The position numbers and the translations under genes are program-made. Below are positions 1-9,752 of a stretch of 64,000 bases of DNA, in pieces. Source of the DNA: a bacterium C-53. Its GTDB lineage: Bacteria > Bacillota > Clostridia > Lachnospirales > Lachnospiraceae. How positions within the stretch are numbered: the stretch's first letter is position 1; every line of letters starts with the position of its first letter. The notes beneath the pieces were generated by a model that searched no databases, had not been told where the DNA came from, and saw only the letters and a program-made list of their open reading frames with translations. The stretch spans positions 24,193 to 88,192 of the forward strand of contig RAZD01000016.1 in NCBI GenBank assembly GCA_003612525.1, written 5' to 3'.

Positions 1-2
1 AG

Positions 3-3000
3 AATATTGATGAAGCAGAGAATGTGAAAGCATCCTCTGCTTTTTCTTTTGCCCAAAAGGACATCGACCATACAGAACCGCCCCAGCCCGCGCTGGAAGA
101 ATTGCTGGAACAGTACAAGCCGGTTGTGACCGCCGCCATCATGGAGGATACGGCATACCGCAACGCCTGCGGTCATACTGACCATGAAAACGCTGTGATT
201 GAGGGCAATGCCGCTGTGCGCCGCGCGGTTTTGGATTCCGGCGATATACAGCTTATCAAACAGTATTCGGATGTACCGGATTTCCGCCACCGTCTGCACC
301 AGGAGGTGGTTGACGAAACCTATCCCCAGCTCCATGAGCTTCTGCGTCCGCTTTCCCAAGATGATATTGACGAAGCCCTCCGCGCATGGAACGGGGATAT
401 GGACAGCAAACGAGCCGTAGTCCGCTACATGGAGAACCATGCCAGGGACAAAGACACCGCCGCATGGCTGTCCCAGGAGTACGGCGGTCCTGAAAATAAA
501 AACCTGTTCGTTGTCCGAGCCGGAAGCCCTGAAACAACCGAACTTCCCTGGTCCAAGGTACAGCGCCGGATCGCCCAGCTTATCAAAGAGGATCGCTTTT
601 TTACAGAGGCAGAACGGGACAATCTGGACGATATAGACCCTATCGCAATCCGGGAAAATCTGGCCCAGCGCGGCATTGTAAACGGGCAGGTAGTGGAACC
701 GGAAAAGCTGGACAATGACCCCTTTATCCAGCAGGTGATGGCTGATGTGGAGCAGATTGCCGCCGAAGAAGCAGTACCGCGCTTTTCCGTTGTTATGACC
801 AGCGATGCGTTTCCCGACCCGGAAGATGCGTTTGCTGTCTGGGATAATCAGACCAATGATTACTATACCGCCTCCGATGGAACGGTACGGACATTTTCAA
901 GGGAAGAAGCTGCGGAGCAATTCCTGGCCGGGCTGGAACCACAGGAGGTAAATGCGAACCGGCAGGAAGAACCGGCACAGGAAACAGCTGGAGCCACCCC
1001 CGCTGCGGACGAACCGGGAACACTTCCCCGCAACCCGCTGGCATCGGCTTATGGAGTAGGGGATTTTGTTTTTCTGGAAGATACTGAGTACCGCATCACA
1101 GATTTACAGCGGGGCTATGTCCAGCTGAATGACCCCGCGCTGGCTTACCCCATTTACCGGACGGAAAGCAAAGAACAGTTTGAACGCGCCATCCGGCAGG
1201 ACCCGCGCAACAGCGCCATCACCGACTATCTCTCCGCCGATCTGGACCAGTTTTCCCCGGATTTGCGGGAAGTCCTGACCGGGGAGGGCGGTTTGCTGGA
1301 TGCAGGGGTAAAGGAAGATATAGCGGCGCTGCTCCGAAGCGGCGCGGGAAACCCGGCTATCGCCCAGCATCTTTCTCAGCGGTTTGCAGGTACAGTGGAA
1401 ACCATGCAGCTGGAAACCGGAGATACGGCGGATTACCGAACCTCCGCAAACGGCATGGAAGTAGAGATTCTGCGGGAAGATGAAACGGTACTGGCAGCGA
1501 TGTATGAAAGCTGGGAGCCGCTTGCCGCTGCCTTGCGCGCCCTCTACCAGCAGGAACTGGACGGATTCTCCCACGAACCGGCACAGCCAGAAGAACAGCT
1601 GGCAGAGGAACAGCCGGATTTTGGGAATCCCCCTGCGCCAGAGCCGGGGTCGCAGATCACCATTACCCCCGTCACCCGTTATCCGGGCGAACAGAACCAT
1701 CTGCCCTATGATGTGGAGATTCATACCCTTCACATAGGGGAACCGGAACCCACCCCTCCCCAGCCGACTGCCGGGAACTTCCGTATCACCGACATTCATC
1801 TGGGCGAAGGAGGACCGAAAGCAAAGTTTCGGGCCAACATGGACGCAATCAATCTCCTGAAAGAATTGGAGTTTGAAAACCGGCAGGCCACACCGGAAGA
1901 ACAGGAAACCCTTTCCCGGTATGTCGGCTGGGGCGGTCTGTCAGACGCTTTTGACGAGAGCAAGCCCGCCTGGGCCAAGGAGTTTGCGGAACTCTACGCC
2001 ACGCTGTCCCCGGAGGAATATGAAGCCGCCAAAGGGACCACCTTAAACGCCCATTACACCAGCCCTACCGTTATCCAGGCCATTTATGAAGCGGTGGGTA
2101 AAATGGGATTCCAGACCGGCAACATCCTGGAACCCTCCTGCGGTGTGGGCAACTTCTTTGGTATGCTTCCTGACAACATGGCGGGCAGCCGCCTCTATGG
2201 TGTGGAACTGGATTCCATCACCGGGCGCATCGCAAAACAGCTCTATCCAAAAGCAGACATCACCATCGCGGGCTTTCAAACCACTGACCGGCGGGATTTC
2301 TATGATATAGCCGTAGGAAATGTACCGTTTGGCCAGTATTCCGTCAATGACCGGGCCTATAACAAGCTGAACTTCAACATCCACAATTACTTTTTTGCAA
2401 AATCGCTGGACCAGGTGCGTCCGGGCGGCGTCGTGGCCTTCGTCACCAGCCGCTACACGATGGATTCCAAGGATTCTACGGTGCGCCGGTATCTGGCACA
2501 GCGGGCGGAGCTGTTGGGCGCGATCCGTCTGCCCAACAATGCGTTTAAGGCCAATGCCGGGACAGAGGTGGTATCCGACATCATTTTCCTGCAAAAACGT
2601 GACCGCCCGATTGACATTGCCCCGGACTGGACGCAGACCGGACAGACCGAAGATGATTTTACCATCAACCGCTATTTCCTGGACCACCCGGAGATGGTGC
2701 TGGGCAGGCAGGAGCCGGAAAGCACCGCTCATGGCATGGATTACACCGTAAATCCCATTGAGGGATTGGAACTTTCCGACCAACTGCACGACGCCATAAA
2801 ATATATTCGCGGGACCTACCAGGAGGCCGAACTACCGGAGCTGGGCGAGGGGGAAGAAATTGATACTTCTATCCCCGCTGACCCTGATGTAAAAAACTAT
2901 TCCTACACCGTTGTGGACGGTGCGGTGTACTATCGGGAAAACAGCCGCATGGTGCGCCCCGACTTAAACGCCACCGCCGAGGCCCGTATCAAGGGTCTGG

Positions 3001-6000
3001 TGGAACTGCGGGACTGTGTGCAGAAGCTCATCGGCCAGCAGATGGACAGCTTTGTTTCGGATACGGCAATCCGTGAAACACAGGCCGAATTGAACCGGCT
3101 CTATGACGCATTTTCCGCAAAGTACGGGCTTATCAATGACCGGGGCAACCGGCTGGCCTTTGCCGATGATTCCAGCTATTATCTGCTCTGTGCGCTGGAA
3201 GTCATTGACGATGAGGGACAGCTGAAGCAAAAGGCAGATATGTTCACCAAGCGCACCATCAAGCCCCATCAGGCCGTTACTGCGGTGGACACCGCCAGTG
3301 AAGCCCTGGCTGTTTCCATCGCGGAAAAGGCGGAGGTGGATATGGCGTATATGGCCGAACTGAGCGGCAAAACCCAGGAGGAATTGGCGCAGGAGCTGCG
3401 GGGCGTGATCTTCCGTCTGCCCGGACCACTGGCGGAGGGGGAATCACCCCATTATGTGACAGCGGATGAATACCTCTCCGGCAACGTGCGCCGGAAACTG
3501 CGGCAGGCACAGCGGGCGGCAGACAAAGACCCCGCCTTTTCTGTCAATGTGGAGGCGCTGACCGCCGCCCAGCCAAAGGATTTGGACGCATCGGAAATCG
3601 AGGTGCGCCTGGGGGCTACCTGGATTGACAAAGACTATATCCAGCAATTCATGTACGAAACCTTCCACACCCCGTACTATCTGCAAGGAAAGATTGAGGT
3701 CAAGTATGTCCCCTACACCGCCGAGTGGCAGATCACCAGCAAAAACGCCGTTGGGTACGGCGATGTAGCCGCCAACACCACCTACGGAACCGACCGGGCC
3801 AACGCCTACAAGATTCTGGAGGACAGCTTAAACCTGCGGGATGTCCGCATCTATGACACCGTTGAGGACGCCGAGGGGCGGGAGCGCCGGGTACTCAACG
3901 CCAAAGAAACCACCCTTGCCGCCCAGAAGCAGATGGCGATCCGGGAAGCCTTCCGGGACTGGATTTGGAAGGACCCACAGCGGCGGCAGACGCTGGTGCG
4001 CCAGTACAACGAGGAAATGAACAGCATCCGCCCCCGCGAGTATGACGGGCAGCATATCCGGTTTGCGGGCATGAACCCGGAAATTACGTTACGGGAACAC
4101 CAGAAAAACGCCATCGCCCATGTGCTGTACGGCGGGAACACCCTGCTGGCCCATGAGGTGGGCGCGGGCAAGACCTTTGAAATGGTAGCCGCCGCGATGG
4201 AATCCAAGCGGCTGGGCCTGTGCCAGAAATCCCTCTTTGTGGTGCCGAACCACCTGACCGAGCAGTGGGCCTCCGAGTTTTTACGGCTCTACCCTTCCGC
4301 GAATATCCTTGTCACCACCAAAAAGGATTTTGAAAGCCACAACCGCAAGAAATTCTGCGCCCGTATCGCCACCGGGGACTATGACGCGGTGATTATCGGA
4401 CACTCCCAGTTTGAGCGTATTCCCATCAGCCGGGAACGGCAGGAGCGCCTGCTGCGGGAGCAGATCAATGAGATTACCGACGGGATTGCCGAGGTGGAGG
4501 CCAGCGGCGGGGAACGCTTTACCGTCAAGCAGCTGGAACGCACCAAAAAATCGTTGGAGGCAAGGCTGGAAAAATTGCAGGCCGAGGGCCGCAAGGACGA
4601 TGTGATTACCTTTGAGCAGCTGGGCGTGGACCGGCTGTTTGTGGACGAGAGCCACAATTATAAGAACCTCTTTTTATACACCAAAATGCGGAATGTGGCG
4701 GGACTTTCCACCACAGATGCGCAGAAATCCTCCGATATGTTTGCCAAATGCCGCTACATGGACGAGATCACCGGCAGCCGGGGCGTTGTGTTCGCCACCG
4801 GAACGCCGGTCAGCAACAGTATGACCGAACTTTATACCATCCAACGCTACCTCCAGTATGAGCGGCTCCAGGAATTGAACATGACCCATTTCGACTGCTG
4901 GGCCAGCCGGTTCGGGGAAACGGTGACAGCCCTGGAACTGGCCCCGGAGGGGACCGGCTACCGGGCGCGGACAAGATTTTCCAAGTTTTTTAATCTGCCG
5001 GAGCTGATGAACCTGTTCAAAGAGGTGGCGGACATCAAGACCGCCGACCAGCTGGACCTGCCCACCCCGGAGGTGGAATACCACAACATCGTGGCAAAGC
5101 CCACCGGACACCAGCAGGATATGGTGAAGGCCCTCTCCGAGCGCGCCGCCAAAGTCCATTCGGGGACCGTTGACCCATCAACCGACAATATGCTGAAAAT
5201 CACCTCGGATGGCCGAAAGCTGGGGCTGGACCAGCGCATCATCAACCCCATGCTGCCGGACGAACCCGGTACAAAAGTCAACCAGTGCGTGGACAATATC
5301 CTGCAAATCTGGCGGGACGGACAGCCGGAAAAGCTGACCCAGCTGGTGTTTTGCGATATTTCCACACCCCAGGCGGCTGGCTCCAAAAAGGTGGCCAAGA
5401 CGCTGGATAACCCGATACTTCACGCTCTGGAACAGGCAGTTCCAGAGCCGGAGAAACCGCTGGCCTTTACGGTCTATGAGGACATCCGGCAGAAACTCAT
5501 CGCACAGGGTATGCCCGCCAGCCAGATCGCTTTTATCCATGAAGCCAATACCGAAGTCCGCAAAAAGGAGCTGTTCTCCAAAGTCCGCTCCGGCCAGGTG
5601 CGCGTCCTGTTAGGCTCCACCCAGAAGATGGGGGCCGGGACCAACGTGCAGGATTTGCTGGTGGCCCTTCACGATCTGGACTGCCCCTGGAGGCCCGGAG
5701 ATCTGGCCCAGCGAAAAGGGCGGATCGAGCGTCAGGGCAACCAGAACCCGCTGGTCCATGTTTACCGCTATGTGACCGAGGGGACCTTCGACGCATACCT
5801 CTGGCAGACGGTGGAGAACAAGCAGAAATTCATCTCCCAGATCATGACCTCAAAATCACCGGTCCGCAGCTGTGACGATGTGGACGAAACCGCCCTGTCC
5901 TTTGCGGAGATCAAGGCCCTGTGTGCCGGGGACCCCCGCATCAAGGAGCGTATGGACCTGGATGTGGAGGTATCCCGCTTAAAGCTGATGAAGGCCGACC

Positions 6001-6689
6001 ACCAGAGCAAGCAGTACCGGCTGGAAGATCAGCTGTTAAAGCACTTCCCGGAGGAGATTGAAAAACACAAAGGCTTTATCCAGGGCCTGGAAACAGATAT
6101 GGAAACCCTGGCGGCACACCCACACCCAACAGACGGATTTACCGGCATGGAAGTCCGGGGCGATACGCTCACCGACAAAGAGAACGCCGGAGCCGCCCTT
6201 TTGGACGCCTGCAAGGAGGTTAAAGGCTCCGAGCCGGTGCAGGTCGGCAGCTACCGGGGATTTGCTATGTTTGTAACCTTTGACGCTTTTCAGAAGGAAT
6301 ATATGCTCCAACTGAAAGGCCGCATGACCCACCGTACCGCCCTGGGCGCGGACCCGCGCGGCAACCTGACCCGGATTGACAACGCGCTTTCCCAGATGCC
6401 CCAGCGGTTGGAAAGCGTCAAAGTCCAGCTGGATAACCTTTACCAGCAGCAGGCCGCCGCGAAGGAGGAAGTGGGCAAAGCCTTCCCCTATGAGGAGGAA
6501 TTGCGGGTCAAGAACGCCCGTCTGGTGGAGCTGGATATGGAGCTGAACATGGACAGCAAGGGGCAGTCCCGTCCAGAAGCGGCGATTGCCAAGCGCGAAA
6601 GGCCCTCGGTGCTGGAAGGGCTGAAACGCCCCATCCCGCCCCGCAGCATGGAAAAGAAACCCAAACAACAGGAACAGGAGGCAAGATAA
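3..6689 (+). CDS. ICE-borne N6-adenine DNA methylase / SNF2-type helicase fusion (5' partial)
   Basis: Giant DNA-processing protein typical of Tn1549-like conjugative elements; its exact role in transfer is not established. The reading frame is open to the left edge, so the GTG at 24 is probably internal and the N-terminus is missing. Counting from that GTG, methylase motif I (EPSCGVGNFF) lies near residue 700 and the catalytic NPPF-type motif reads NVPF near 764. The helicase half has Walker A (HEVGAGKTFEM) near 1378, a DEAH-type box (VDESHN) near 1539 and the C-terminal helicase motifs (KMGAGTN, then QRKGRIERQG) near 1865-1900. The tail (about 1980-2221) is charged and coiled-coil-like. It is followed after one base by the DUF3848/3849 gene. 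Family assignment is firm; substrate is inferred to be element DNA. Confidence 0.9.
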   Translation, partial: NIDEAENVKASSAFSFAQKDIDHTEPPQPALEELLEQYKPVVTAAIMEDTAYRNACGHTDHENAVIEGNAAVRRAVLDSGDIQLIKQYSDVPDFRHRLHQEVVDETYPQLHELLRPLSQDDIDEALRAWNGDMDSKRAVVRYMENHARDKDTAAWLSQEYGGPENKNLFVVRAGSPETTELPWSKVQRRIAQLIKEDRFFTEAERDNLDDIDPIAIRENLAQRGIVNGQVVEPEKLDNDPFIQQVMADVEQIAAEEAVPRFSVVMTSDAFPDPEDAFAVWDNQTNDYYTASDGTVRTFSREEAAEQFLAGLEPQEVNANRQEEPAQETAGATPAADEPGTLPRNPLASAYGVGDFVFLEDTEYRITDLQRGYVQLNDPALAYPIYRTESKEQFERAIRQDPRNSAITDYLSADLDQFSPDLREVLTGEGGLLDAGVKEDIAALLRSGAGNPAIAQHLSQRFAGTVETMQLETGDTADYRTSANGMEVEILREDETVLAAMYESWEPLAAALRALYQQELDGFSHEPAQPEEQLAEEQPDFGNPPAPEPGSQITITPVTRYPGEQNHLPYDVEIHTLHIGEPEPTPPQPTAGNFRITDIHLGEGGPKAKFRANMDAINLLKELEFENRQATPEEQETLSRYVGWGGLSDAFDESKPAWAKEFAELYATLSPEEYEAAKGTTLNAHYTSPTVIQAIYEAVGKMGFQTGNILEPSCGVGNFFGMLPDNMAGSRLYGVELDSITGRIAKQLYPKADITIAGFQTTDRRDFYDIAVGNVPFGQYSVNDRAYNKLNFNIHNYFFAKSLDQVRPGGVVAFVTSRYTMDSKDSTVRRYLAQRAELLGAIRLPNNAFKANAGTEVVSDIIFLQKRDRPIDIAPDWTQTGQTEDDFTINRYFLDHPEMVLGRQEPESTAHGMDYTVNPIEGLELSDQLHDAIKYIRGTYQEAELPELGEGEEIDTSIPADPDVKNYSYTVVDGAVYYRENSRMVRPDLNATAEARIKGLVELRDCVQKLIGQQMDSFVSDTAIRETQAELNRLYDAFSAKYGLINDRGNRLAFADDSSYYLLCALEVIDDEGQLKQKADMFTKRTIKPHQAVTAVDTASEALAVSIAEKAEVDMAYMAELSGKTQEELAQELRGVIFRLPGPLAEGESPHYVTADEYLSGNVRRKLRQAQRAADKDPAFSVNVEALTAAQPKDLDASEIEVRLGATWIDKDYIQQFMYETFHTPYYLQGKIEVKYVPYTAEWQITSKNAVGYGDVAANTTYGTDRANAYKILEDSLNLRDVRIYDTVEDAEGRERRVLNAKETTLAAQKQMAIREAFRDWIWKDPQRRQTLVRQYNEEMNSIRPREYDGQHIRFAGMNPEITLREHQKNAIAHVLYGGNTLLAHEVGAGKTFEMVAAAMESKRLGLCQKSLFVVPNHLTEQWASEFLRLYPSANILVTTKKDFESHNRKKFCARIATGDYDAVIIGHSQFERIPISRERQERLLREQINEITDGIAEVEASGGERFTVKQLERTKKSLEARLEKLQAEGRKDDVITFEQLGVDRLFVDESHNYKNLFLYTKMRNVAGLSTTDAQKSSDMFAKCRYMDEITGSRGVVFATGTPVSNSMTELYTIQRYLQYERLQELNMTHFDCWASRFGETVTALELAPEGTGYRARTRFSKFFNLPELMNLFKEVADIKTADQLDLPTPEVEYHNIVAKPTGHQQDMVKALSERAAKVHSGTVDPSTDNMLKITSDGRKLGLDQRIINPMLPDEPGTKVNQCVDNILQIWRDGQPEKLTQLVFCDISTPQAAGSKKVAKTLDNPILHALEQAVPEPEKPLAFTVYEDIRQKLIAQGMPASQIAFIHEANTEVRKKELFSKVRSGQVRVLLGSTQKMGAGTNVQDLLVALHDLDCPWRPGDLAQRKGRIERQGNQNPLVHVYRYVTEGTFDAYLWQTVENKQKFISQIMTSKSPVRSCDDVDETALSFAEIKALCAGDPRIKERMDLDVEVSRLKLMKADHQSKQYRLEDQLLKHFPEEIEKHKGFIQGLETDMETLAAHPHPTDGFTGMEVRGDTLTDKENAGAALLDACKEVKGSEPVQVGSYRGFAMFVTFDAFQKEYMLQLKGRMTHRTALGADPRGNLTRIDNALSQMPQRLESVKVQLDNLYQQQAAAKEEVGKAFPYEEELRVKNARLVELDMELNMDSKGQSRPEAAIAKRERPSVLEGLKRPIPPRSMEKKPKQQEQEAR

Positions 6690-6690
6690 T

Positions 6691-7497
6691 ATGAACAGCA
6701 ACGAAAAGAATACGGCCCTTTATGAGAAGATGGCCGCTGAACAGGATACCTTCCGGGATTGGCTGAAAAGCCAGTCCCCGGAGGAGGTCCTAAACCATGC
6801 CTATGAGTACACCGTCCGGGAGGACATTGTGATGGCGATGGAGGAACTGGAACTCTCCGATGCACAGGCCCAGGCGCTTCTGGATTCCCCCTCGCCGCTG
6901 GCCGATGTGTACCGCCATTTTGAAAAGCTGGAAACCGGCTATATGGATGTGATCCGGGAGAGCATTGAGGAACGGGCCAATGAGATGCACAGGGCCAAAG
7001 AAGAACAGAGGGCCGCCCCGGTCTATCCCCACTCCGCCGCCTATGCGTCCGAGCATGGGGAGATGGCGCAGTACCGCGCCTCCCTGCAAGCCAGTCTTGC
7101 CTGCAAAGAAGCCATTGAGCAGGCCATTAACGCCCACTATGGGGATAACCGTCTGAATACCGAGGCCGCTGTCAAAGAAGTGCTGGAACAGTTCGGGCCG
7201 GAGCGTGTGCAGTACATCCTTGCCAATACGGTGCTGAAAAAGGAGCATGACGGGCGTATCTCCCGCGACAACAAAGCCTGGGCGAAAACAATCCCCATGC
7301 CGGAGGATGGCGGCGATCCCCGCCACAGCTATGTCCTGGTGGTGGATAAGGTCAACCCCGGCCTGACCGACCTGTTTTTGAAACAGGCGCGGAAAGCCAT
7401 TCAAGCCCCGGAGAAAGGCTCCGTCTTGGAGAAGCTCAAACAGGAGCCGCCGGAACGCAGACCCGCCGCCCCTAAGAAACGGGAACCGGAACGATGA
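6691..7497 (+). CDS. DUF3848/DUF3849 domain protein of the ICE
   Basis: This 268-residue soluble protein has two segments I recognise from conjugative elements. The N-terminal part (about 10-90; LNHAYEYTVREDIVMAMEEL, then SPSPLADVY) resembles DUF3848. The central part (about 110-225; ACKEAIEQAI, then SRDNKAWAKT) resembles DUF3849. The Pro/Arg-rich tail is probably disordered. Function is unknown for both families. It starts directly after the helicase stop and overlaps the MobC start by ATGA, so helicase, this gene and MobC form one transcription unit. The setting suggests a role in transfer or DNA processing, which is an inference. Confidence 0.8.
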   Translation: MNSNEKNTALYEKMAAEQDTFRDWLKSQSPEEVLNHAYEYTVREDIVMAMEELELSDAQAQALLDSPSPLADVYRHFEKLETGYMDVIRESIEERANEMHRAKEEQRAAPVYPHSAAYASEHGEMAQYRASLQASLACKEAIEQAINAHYGDNRLNTEAAVKEVLEQFGPERVQYILANTVLKKEHDGRISRDNKAWAKTIPMPEDGGDPRHSYVLVVDKVNPGLTDLFLKQARKAIQAPEKGSVLEKLKQEPPERRPAAPKKREPER

Positions 7498-7838
7498 GCG
7501 CGGCAAAGCGGAAACGGGAGGTCCAGGTGAATTTCCGGGTTTCCCCGGAGGAGCTGGCTCTGATTGAGCAGAAAATGTCACAGCTTGGGACAGTCAACCG
7601 GGAAGCCTATCTGCGGAAAATGGCGCTGGACGGTTATGTGGTAAAGCTGGATTTGCCGGAGCTGAAGGAGCTGGTATCCCTGATGCGCTATTCCAGCAAC
7701 AACTTAAACCAGCTGACCCGTAAAGTGCATGAAATAGGGCGGGTTTATGACGCTGATTTGGAGGATATATCCCAGCGGCAGGAACAGCTTTGGGAGGGTG
7801 TGCAGAAGATACTGGCCCAGCTTTCCAAGCTCTCCTGA
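7494..7838 (+). CDS. mobC: MobC-family relaxosome accessory protein
   Basis: Small basic DNA-binding protein (114 residues) expected to help the relaxase bind and open oriT. The N-terminus (about 8-50) reads as a ribbon-helix-helix fold (VQVNFRVSPEELALIEQKMS). The middle has the MobC signature SSNNLNQLTRKVHE near residue 75. It overlaps the upstream gene by four bases (ATGA) and is followed by a hairpin terminator. The matching relaxase is about 3.2 kb downstream, separated by a toxin-antitoxin cassette and a nuclease gene; this spacing suggests those genes were inserted into an older mobC-relaxase unit. Confidence 0.88.
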   Translation: MSAAKRKREVQVNFRVSPEELALIEQKMSQLGTVNREAYLRKMALDGYVVKLDLPELKELVSLMRYSSNNLNQLTRKVHEIGRVYDADLEDISQRQEQLWEGVQKILAQLSKLS

Positions 7839-7858
7839 CCGGATAGTTTGCTCCATCT

Positions 7859-7911
7859 GCGGAGGGAGGAACGGCGTTCTTCGCCGCGCCTTCCTCCGCT
7901 TTTTCCTTTTT
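7859..7911 (+). terminator. Rho-independent terminator after mobC
   Basis: A GC-rich imperfect stem of about 17 bp (GCGGAGG pairs with CCTCCGC at the outer ends) is followed by TTTTTCCTTTTT. It lies 20 bp after the mobC stop and separates the transfer operon from the AbiE promoter. Confidence 0.75.
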
Positions 7912-7960
7912 GACGCTATTTACTTTCGTGCTACAATCGTGTATAATGGTAGCACGAAAG
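7910..7960 (+). promoter_or_regulatory. abiE promoter with perfect 12-bp inverted repeat operator
   Basis: A -35 box TTGACG (7910-7915) with 16-bp spacing precedes TACAAT (7932-7937); an alternative -10, TATAAT, is at 7942-7947. A perfect inverted repeat (CTTTCGTGCTAC at 7923-7934 and its complement at 7949-7960) brackets the -10 region and ends just before the ribosome site. AbiEi antitoxins are known to repress their own operon through inverted repeats, so this is the probable operator. Confidence 0.75.
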
Positions 7961-7971
7961 GAAGTGAGAGC

Positions 7972-8565
7972 ATGACACAGTTTGAACAGCTGGACACGAT
8001 TTTAGAGGGACGGCGCGGTATGCTCCAAACGTCGGAGGCGGTGAAACGGGGGATTCCAAAATCCGTTTTTTACAACTATGTGAAGGAAAAAGAATTGGAA
8101 CAGGCGGCACATGGGGTTTATGTATCGCCGGATGCCTGGGTTGATGGGATGTACCTGCTCCATTTACGATGCAGCCAGGGGATTTTTTCTCATGAAACGG
8201 CGCTGTTTTTCCATGATCTGACCGACCGGGAGCCTTCCCCCTATTCCATTACCGTCAGACGGGGATACAGCACGACCAGATTGAAAGCGGACGGGATTTT
8301 GGTCTACACCATAAAACCGGAGCTGCATGACGTCGGAAAGAGTACGGCTCAAACCCCTTTCGGGCATACGGTTCCGGCTTATGATATGGAGCGGACCATC
8401 TGCGACCTGCTTCGCTGCCGGAGCAGCATTGAGATGCAGACATTTCAAGGGGCGCTCAAAATGTACGCCCGCAGGAAAGAGAAAAACCTGCGGAGGCTGA
8501 TGCAGTATGCAGGGCTGTTCCGGGTTGATAAAATTTTGCGGCAGTATTTGGAGGTGCTATTATGA
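7972..8565 (+). CDS. abiEi: Type IV toxin-antitoxin antitoxin AbiEi
   Basis: Antitoxin and autorepressor of an AbiE-type system (197 residues). The N-terminal part (about 1-50) is a winged-helix domain (LQTSEAVKRGIPKSVFYNYV). The remainder matches the AbiEi C-terminal domain (FSHETALFFHDLTDR; then AYDMERTICDLLR). The ATG at 7972 is chosen because it follows AAAGGAAGTGAG and sits right after the operator-promoter; the frame stays open further upstream through the terminator, but those starts are unlikely. The stop overlaps the toxin start as ATGA, as in other abiE pairs. Confidence 0.88.
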   Translation: MTQFEQLDTILEGRRGMLQTSEAVKRGIPKSVFYNYVKEKELEQAAHGVYVSPDAWVDGMYLLHLRCSQGIFSHETALFFHDLTDREPSPYSITVRRGYSTTRLKADGILVYTIKPELHDVGKSTAQTPFGHTVPAYDMERTICDLLRCRSSIEMQTFQGALKMYARRKEKNLRRLMQYAGLFRVDKILRQYLEVLL

Positions 8566-9416
8566 TAAAGACAGCAAGGCAGCTGAAAGATTTGATCCGC
8601 AATCTCGCAAAGGAGAAATCGGCGGACGCACAGATTTTGATGCGGAACTATATGATGGAGCGTTTCCTGGAACGTATTTCCCTTTCTGAATATCGGGATA
8701 ACTTTATTTTGAAAGGCGGGATGCTGGTTGCCGCAATGGTAGGGTTGGATGCCCGGTCTACAATGGATTTAGACGCAACCGTCAGAGGGGCCAGCGTGAA
8801 TGTGGAGGACATTGAAAATCTGATGTCCTCCATCATAGCAGTCCCCATTGAGGACGGAGTGGAGTTCCAGGTGAAAAGCATTTCGGAAATCATGGACGAG
8901 GCCGAGTATCCGGGGATTCGGGTCAGCATGGCCACTGTTTTTGACGGAGTGGTGACGCCGCTGAAAATTGATATTTCTACCGGGGATGTGATTACGCCAA
9001 GGGCAGTCCGGTACAGCTTCCGGCTTATGCTGGAGGAACGCTCCATTGATATTTGGGCGTACAATCTGGAAACCGTACTTGCGGAAAAGCTGGAAACAAT
9101 GATTGCCCGGACCATAACAAACACCCGCATGAGGGATTTTTATGACCTCTACATTTTGGAACAGCTTCACGGAAAAACGCTGGATTCCGATATTCTCCGC
9201 CACGCGCTCCTTGCTACTGCCCGCAAGCGTGGGACGGAGGGGCATTTGAAAGAGGCGAAGGAAGTGTTTTCCGAAGTAGAAAACAGCCATGCGATGCAGG
9301 CGCTTTGGTCCGCTTATCGCAAGAAATTTTCCTATGCGGCTGATCTGGAATGGAACACCGTTATGGGTGCGGTCCACCGTTTGTATGCTCTGACAGAGGA
9401 CGGTGAGGCGGAATGA
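8562..9416 (+). CDS. abiEii: Type IV toxin AbiEii (nucleotidyltransferase)
   Basis: Toxin of the AbiE pair, 284 residues, a DNA polymerase beta-like nucleotidyltransferase (AbiEii/AbiGii family). Visible motifs are the KGG start of motif I (FILKGGMLVAAM), the metal-binding TMDLDAT near residue 67, the third acidic motif LKIDIS, and the C-terminal AEKLETMIAR...RMRDFYDLY block. In well-studied pairs this enzyme gives abortive phage infection or plasmid/ICE stabilization; here it probably stabilises the ICE or blocks phages (inference). It overlaps abiEi by four bases and overlaps a small downstream reading frame. Confidence 0.88.
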   Translation: MIKTARQLKDLIRNLAKEKSADAQILMRNYMMERFLERISLSEYRDNFILKGGMLVAAMVGLDARSTMDLDATVRGASVNVEDIENLMSSIIAVPIEDGVEFQVKSISEIMDEAEYPGIRVSMATVFDGVVTPLKIDISTGDVITPRAVRYSFRLMLEERSIDIWAYNLETVLAEKLETMIARTITNTRMRDFYDLYILEQLHGKTLDSDILRHALLATARKRGTEGHLKEAKEVFSEVENSHAMQALWSAYRKKFSYAADLEWNTVMGAVHRLYALTEDGEAE

Positions 9417-9505
9417 AAAAGCGCGGGCATTACTGTAAAATCTGCGGCGAGTGTAAATCAAATGAAAAGTTTTCGAGTAAAATATCTGAAACAATAATGA
9501 GGTAA
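9413..9505 (+). pseudogene. Truncated small zinc-finger protein after abiEii
   Basis: A 30-codon frame overlaps the abiEii stop (ATGA) and begins MKKRGHYCKICGECKSNEKF. From memory, small proteins often found behind toxin or ICE genes start this way and continue with a second Cys pair. Here the frame loses that pattern after KFS and ends at 9505, where a direct repeat of foreign look begins. I read it as the 5' remnant of a gene cut by an insertion. Confidence 0.5.
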
Positions 9506-9547
9506 GTTAATGGGGGATGTTAGTGGGGTAAGTTAATGGGGGATGTT
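9501..9547 (+). repeat. Tandem 21-bp direct repeat at an insertion scar
   Basis: Two identical 21-bp copies beginning GGTAAGTTAATGGGGGATG lie at 9501-9521 and 9527-9547, 26 bp apart. They sit where the zinc-finger frame breaks. Repeated terminal motifs of this kind occur at the ends of some insertion sequences (IS21-like, for example), but no transposase remains. The rest of the gap, to 9700, shows no gene I can recognise. Confidence 0.6.
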
Positions 9548-9698
9548 TCCCATCAGTTATGAGGGCGTTCTATCCGGCTTATGAAAATGCCAGACACCGT
9601 CTGTTAAATTGGCGTGGTCACATTATTTCAAGTTTTTTACAATCTCTGATGAGAGAAAGCGCAGCTTTTATGAAAAAGACAGCAAGATTTTTGGGGCA

Positions 9699-9727
9699 TT
9701 TGTTTTTTTGTGATTGCGTGGTATAAT
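9699..9727 (+). promoter_or_regulatory. Promoter of the PDDEXK nuclease gene
   Basis: TATAAT at 9722-9727 with a weak -35 TTTGTT at 9699-9704 (17-bp spacing). An AAGGAGGG ribosome site follows at about 9737-9744 and supports the TTG start at 9753. Confidence 0.55.
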
Positions 9728-9752
9728 GTCCATAGGCAAGGAGGGAGCAAAA

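Noticed and set aside
1104..1799. Minus-strand frame of 231 codons inside the helicase gene
   Set aside because: It is a shadow of the methylase/helicase frame with no ribosome site or domain.
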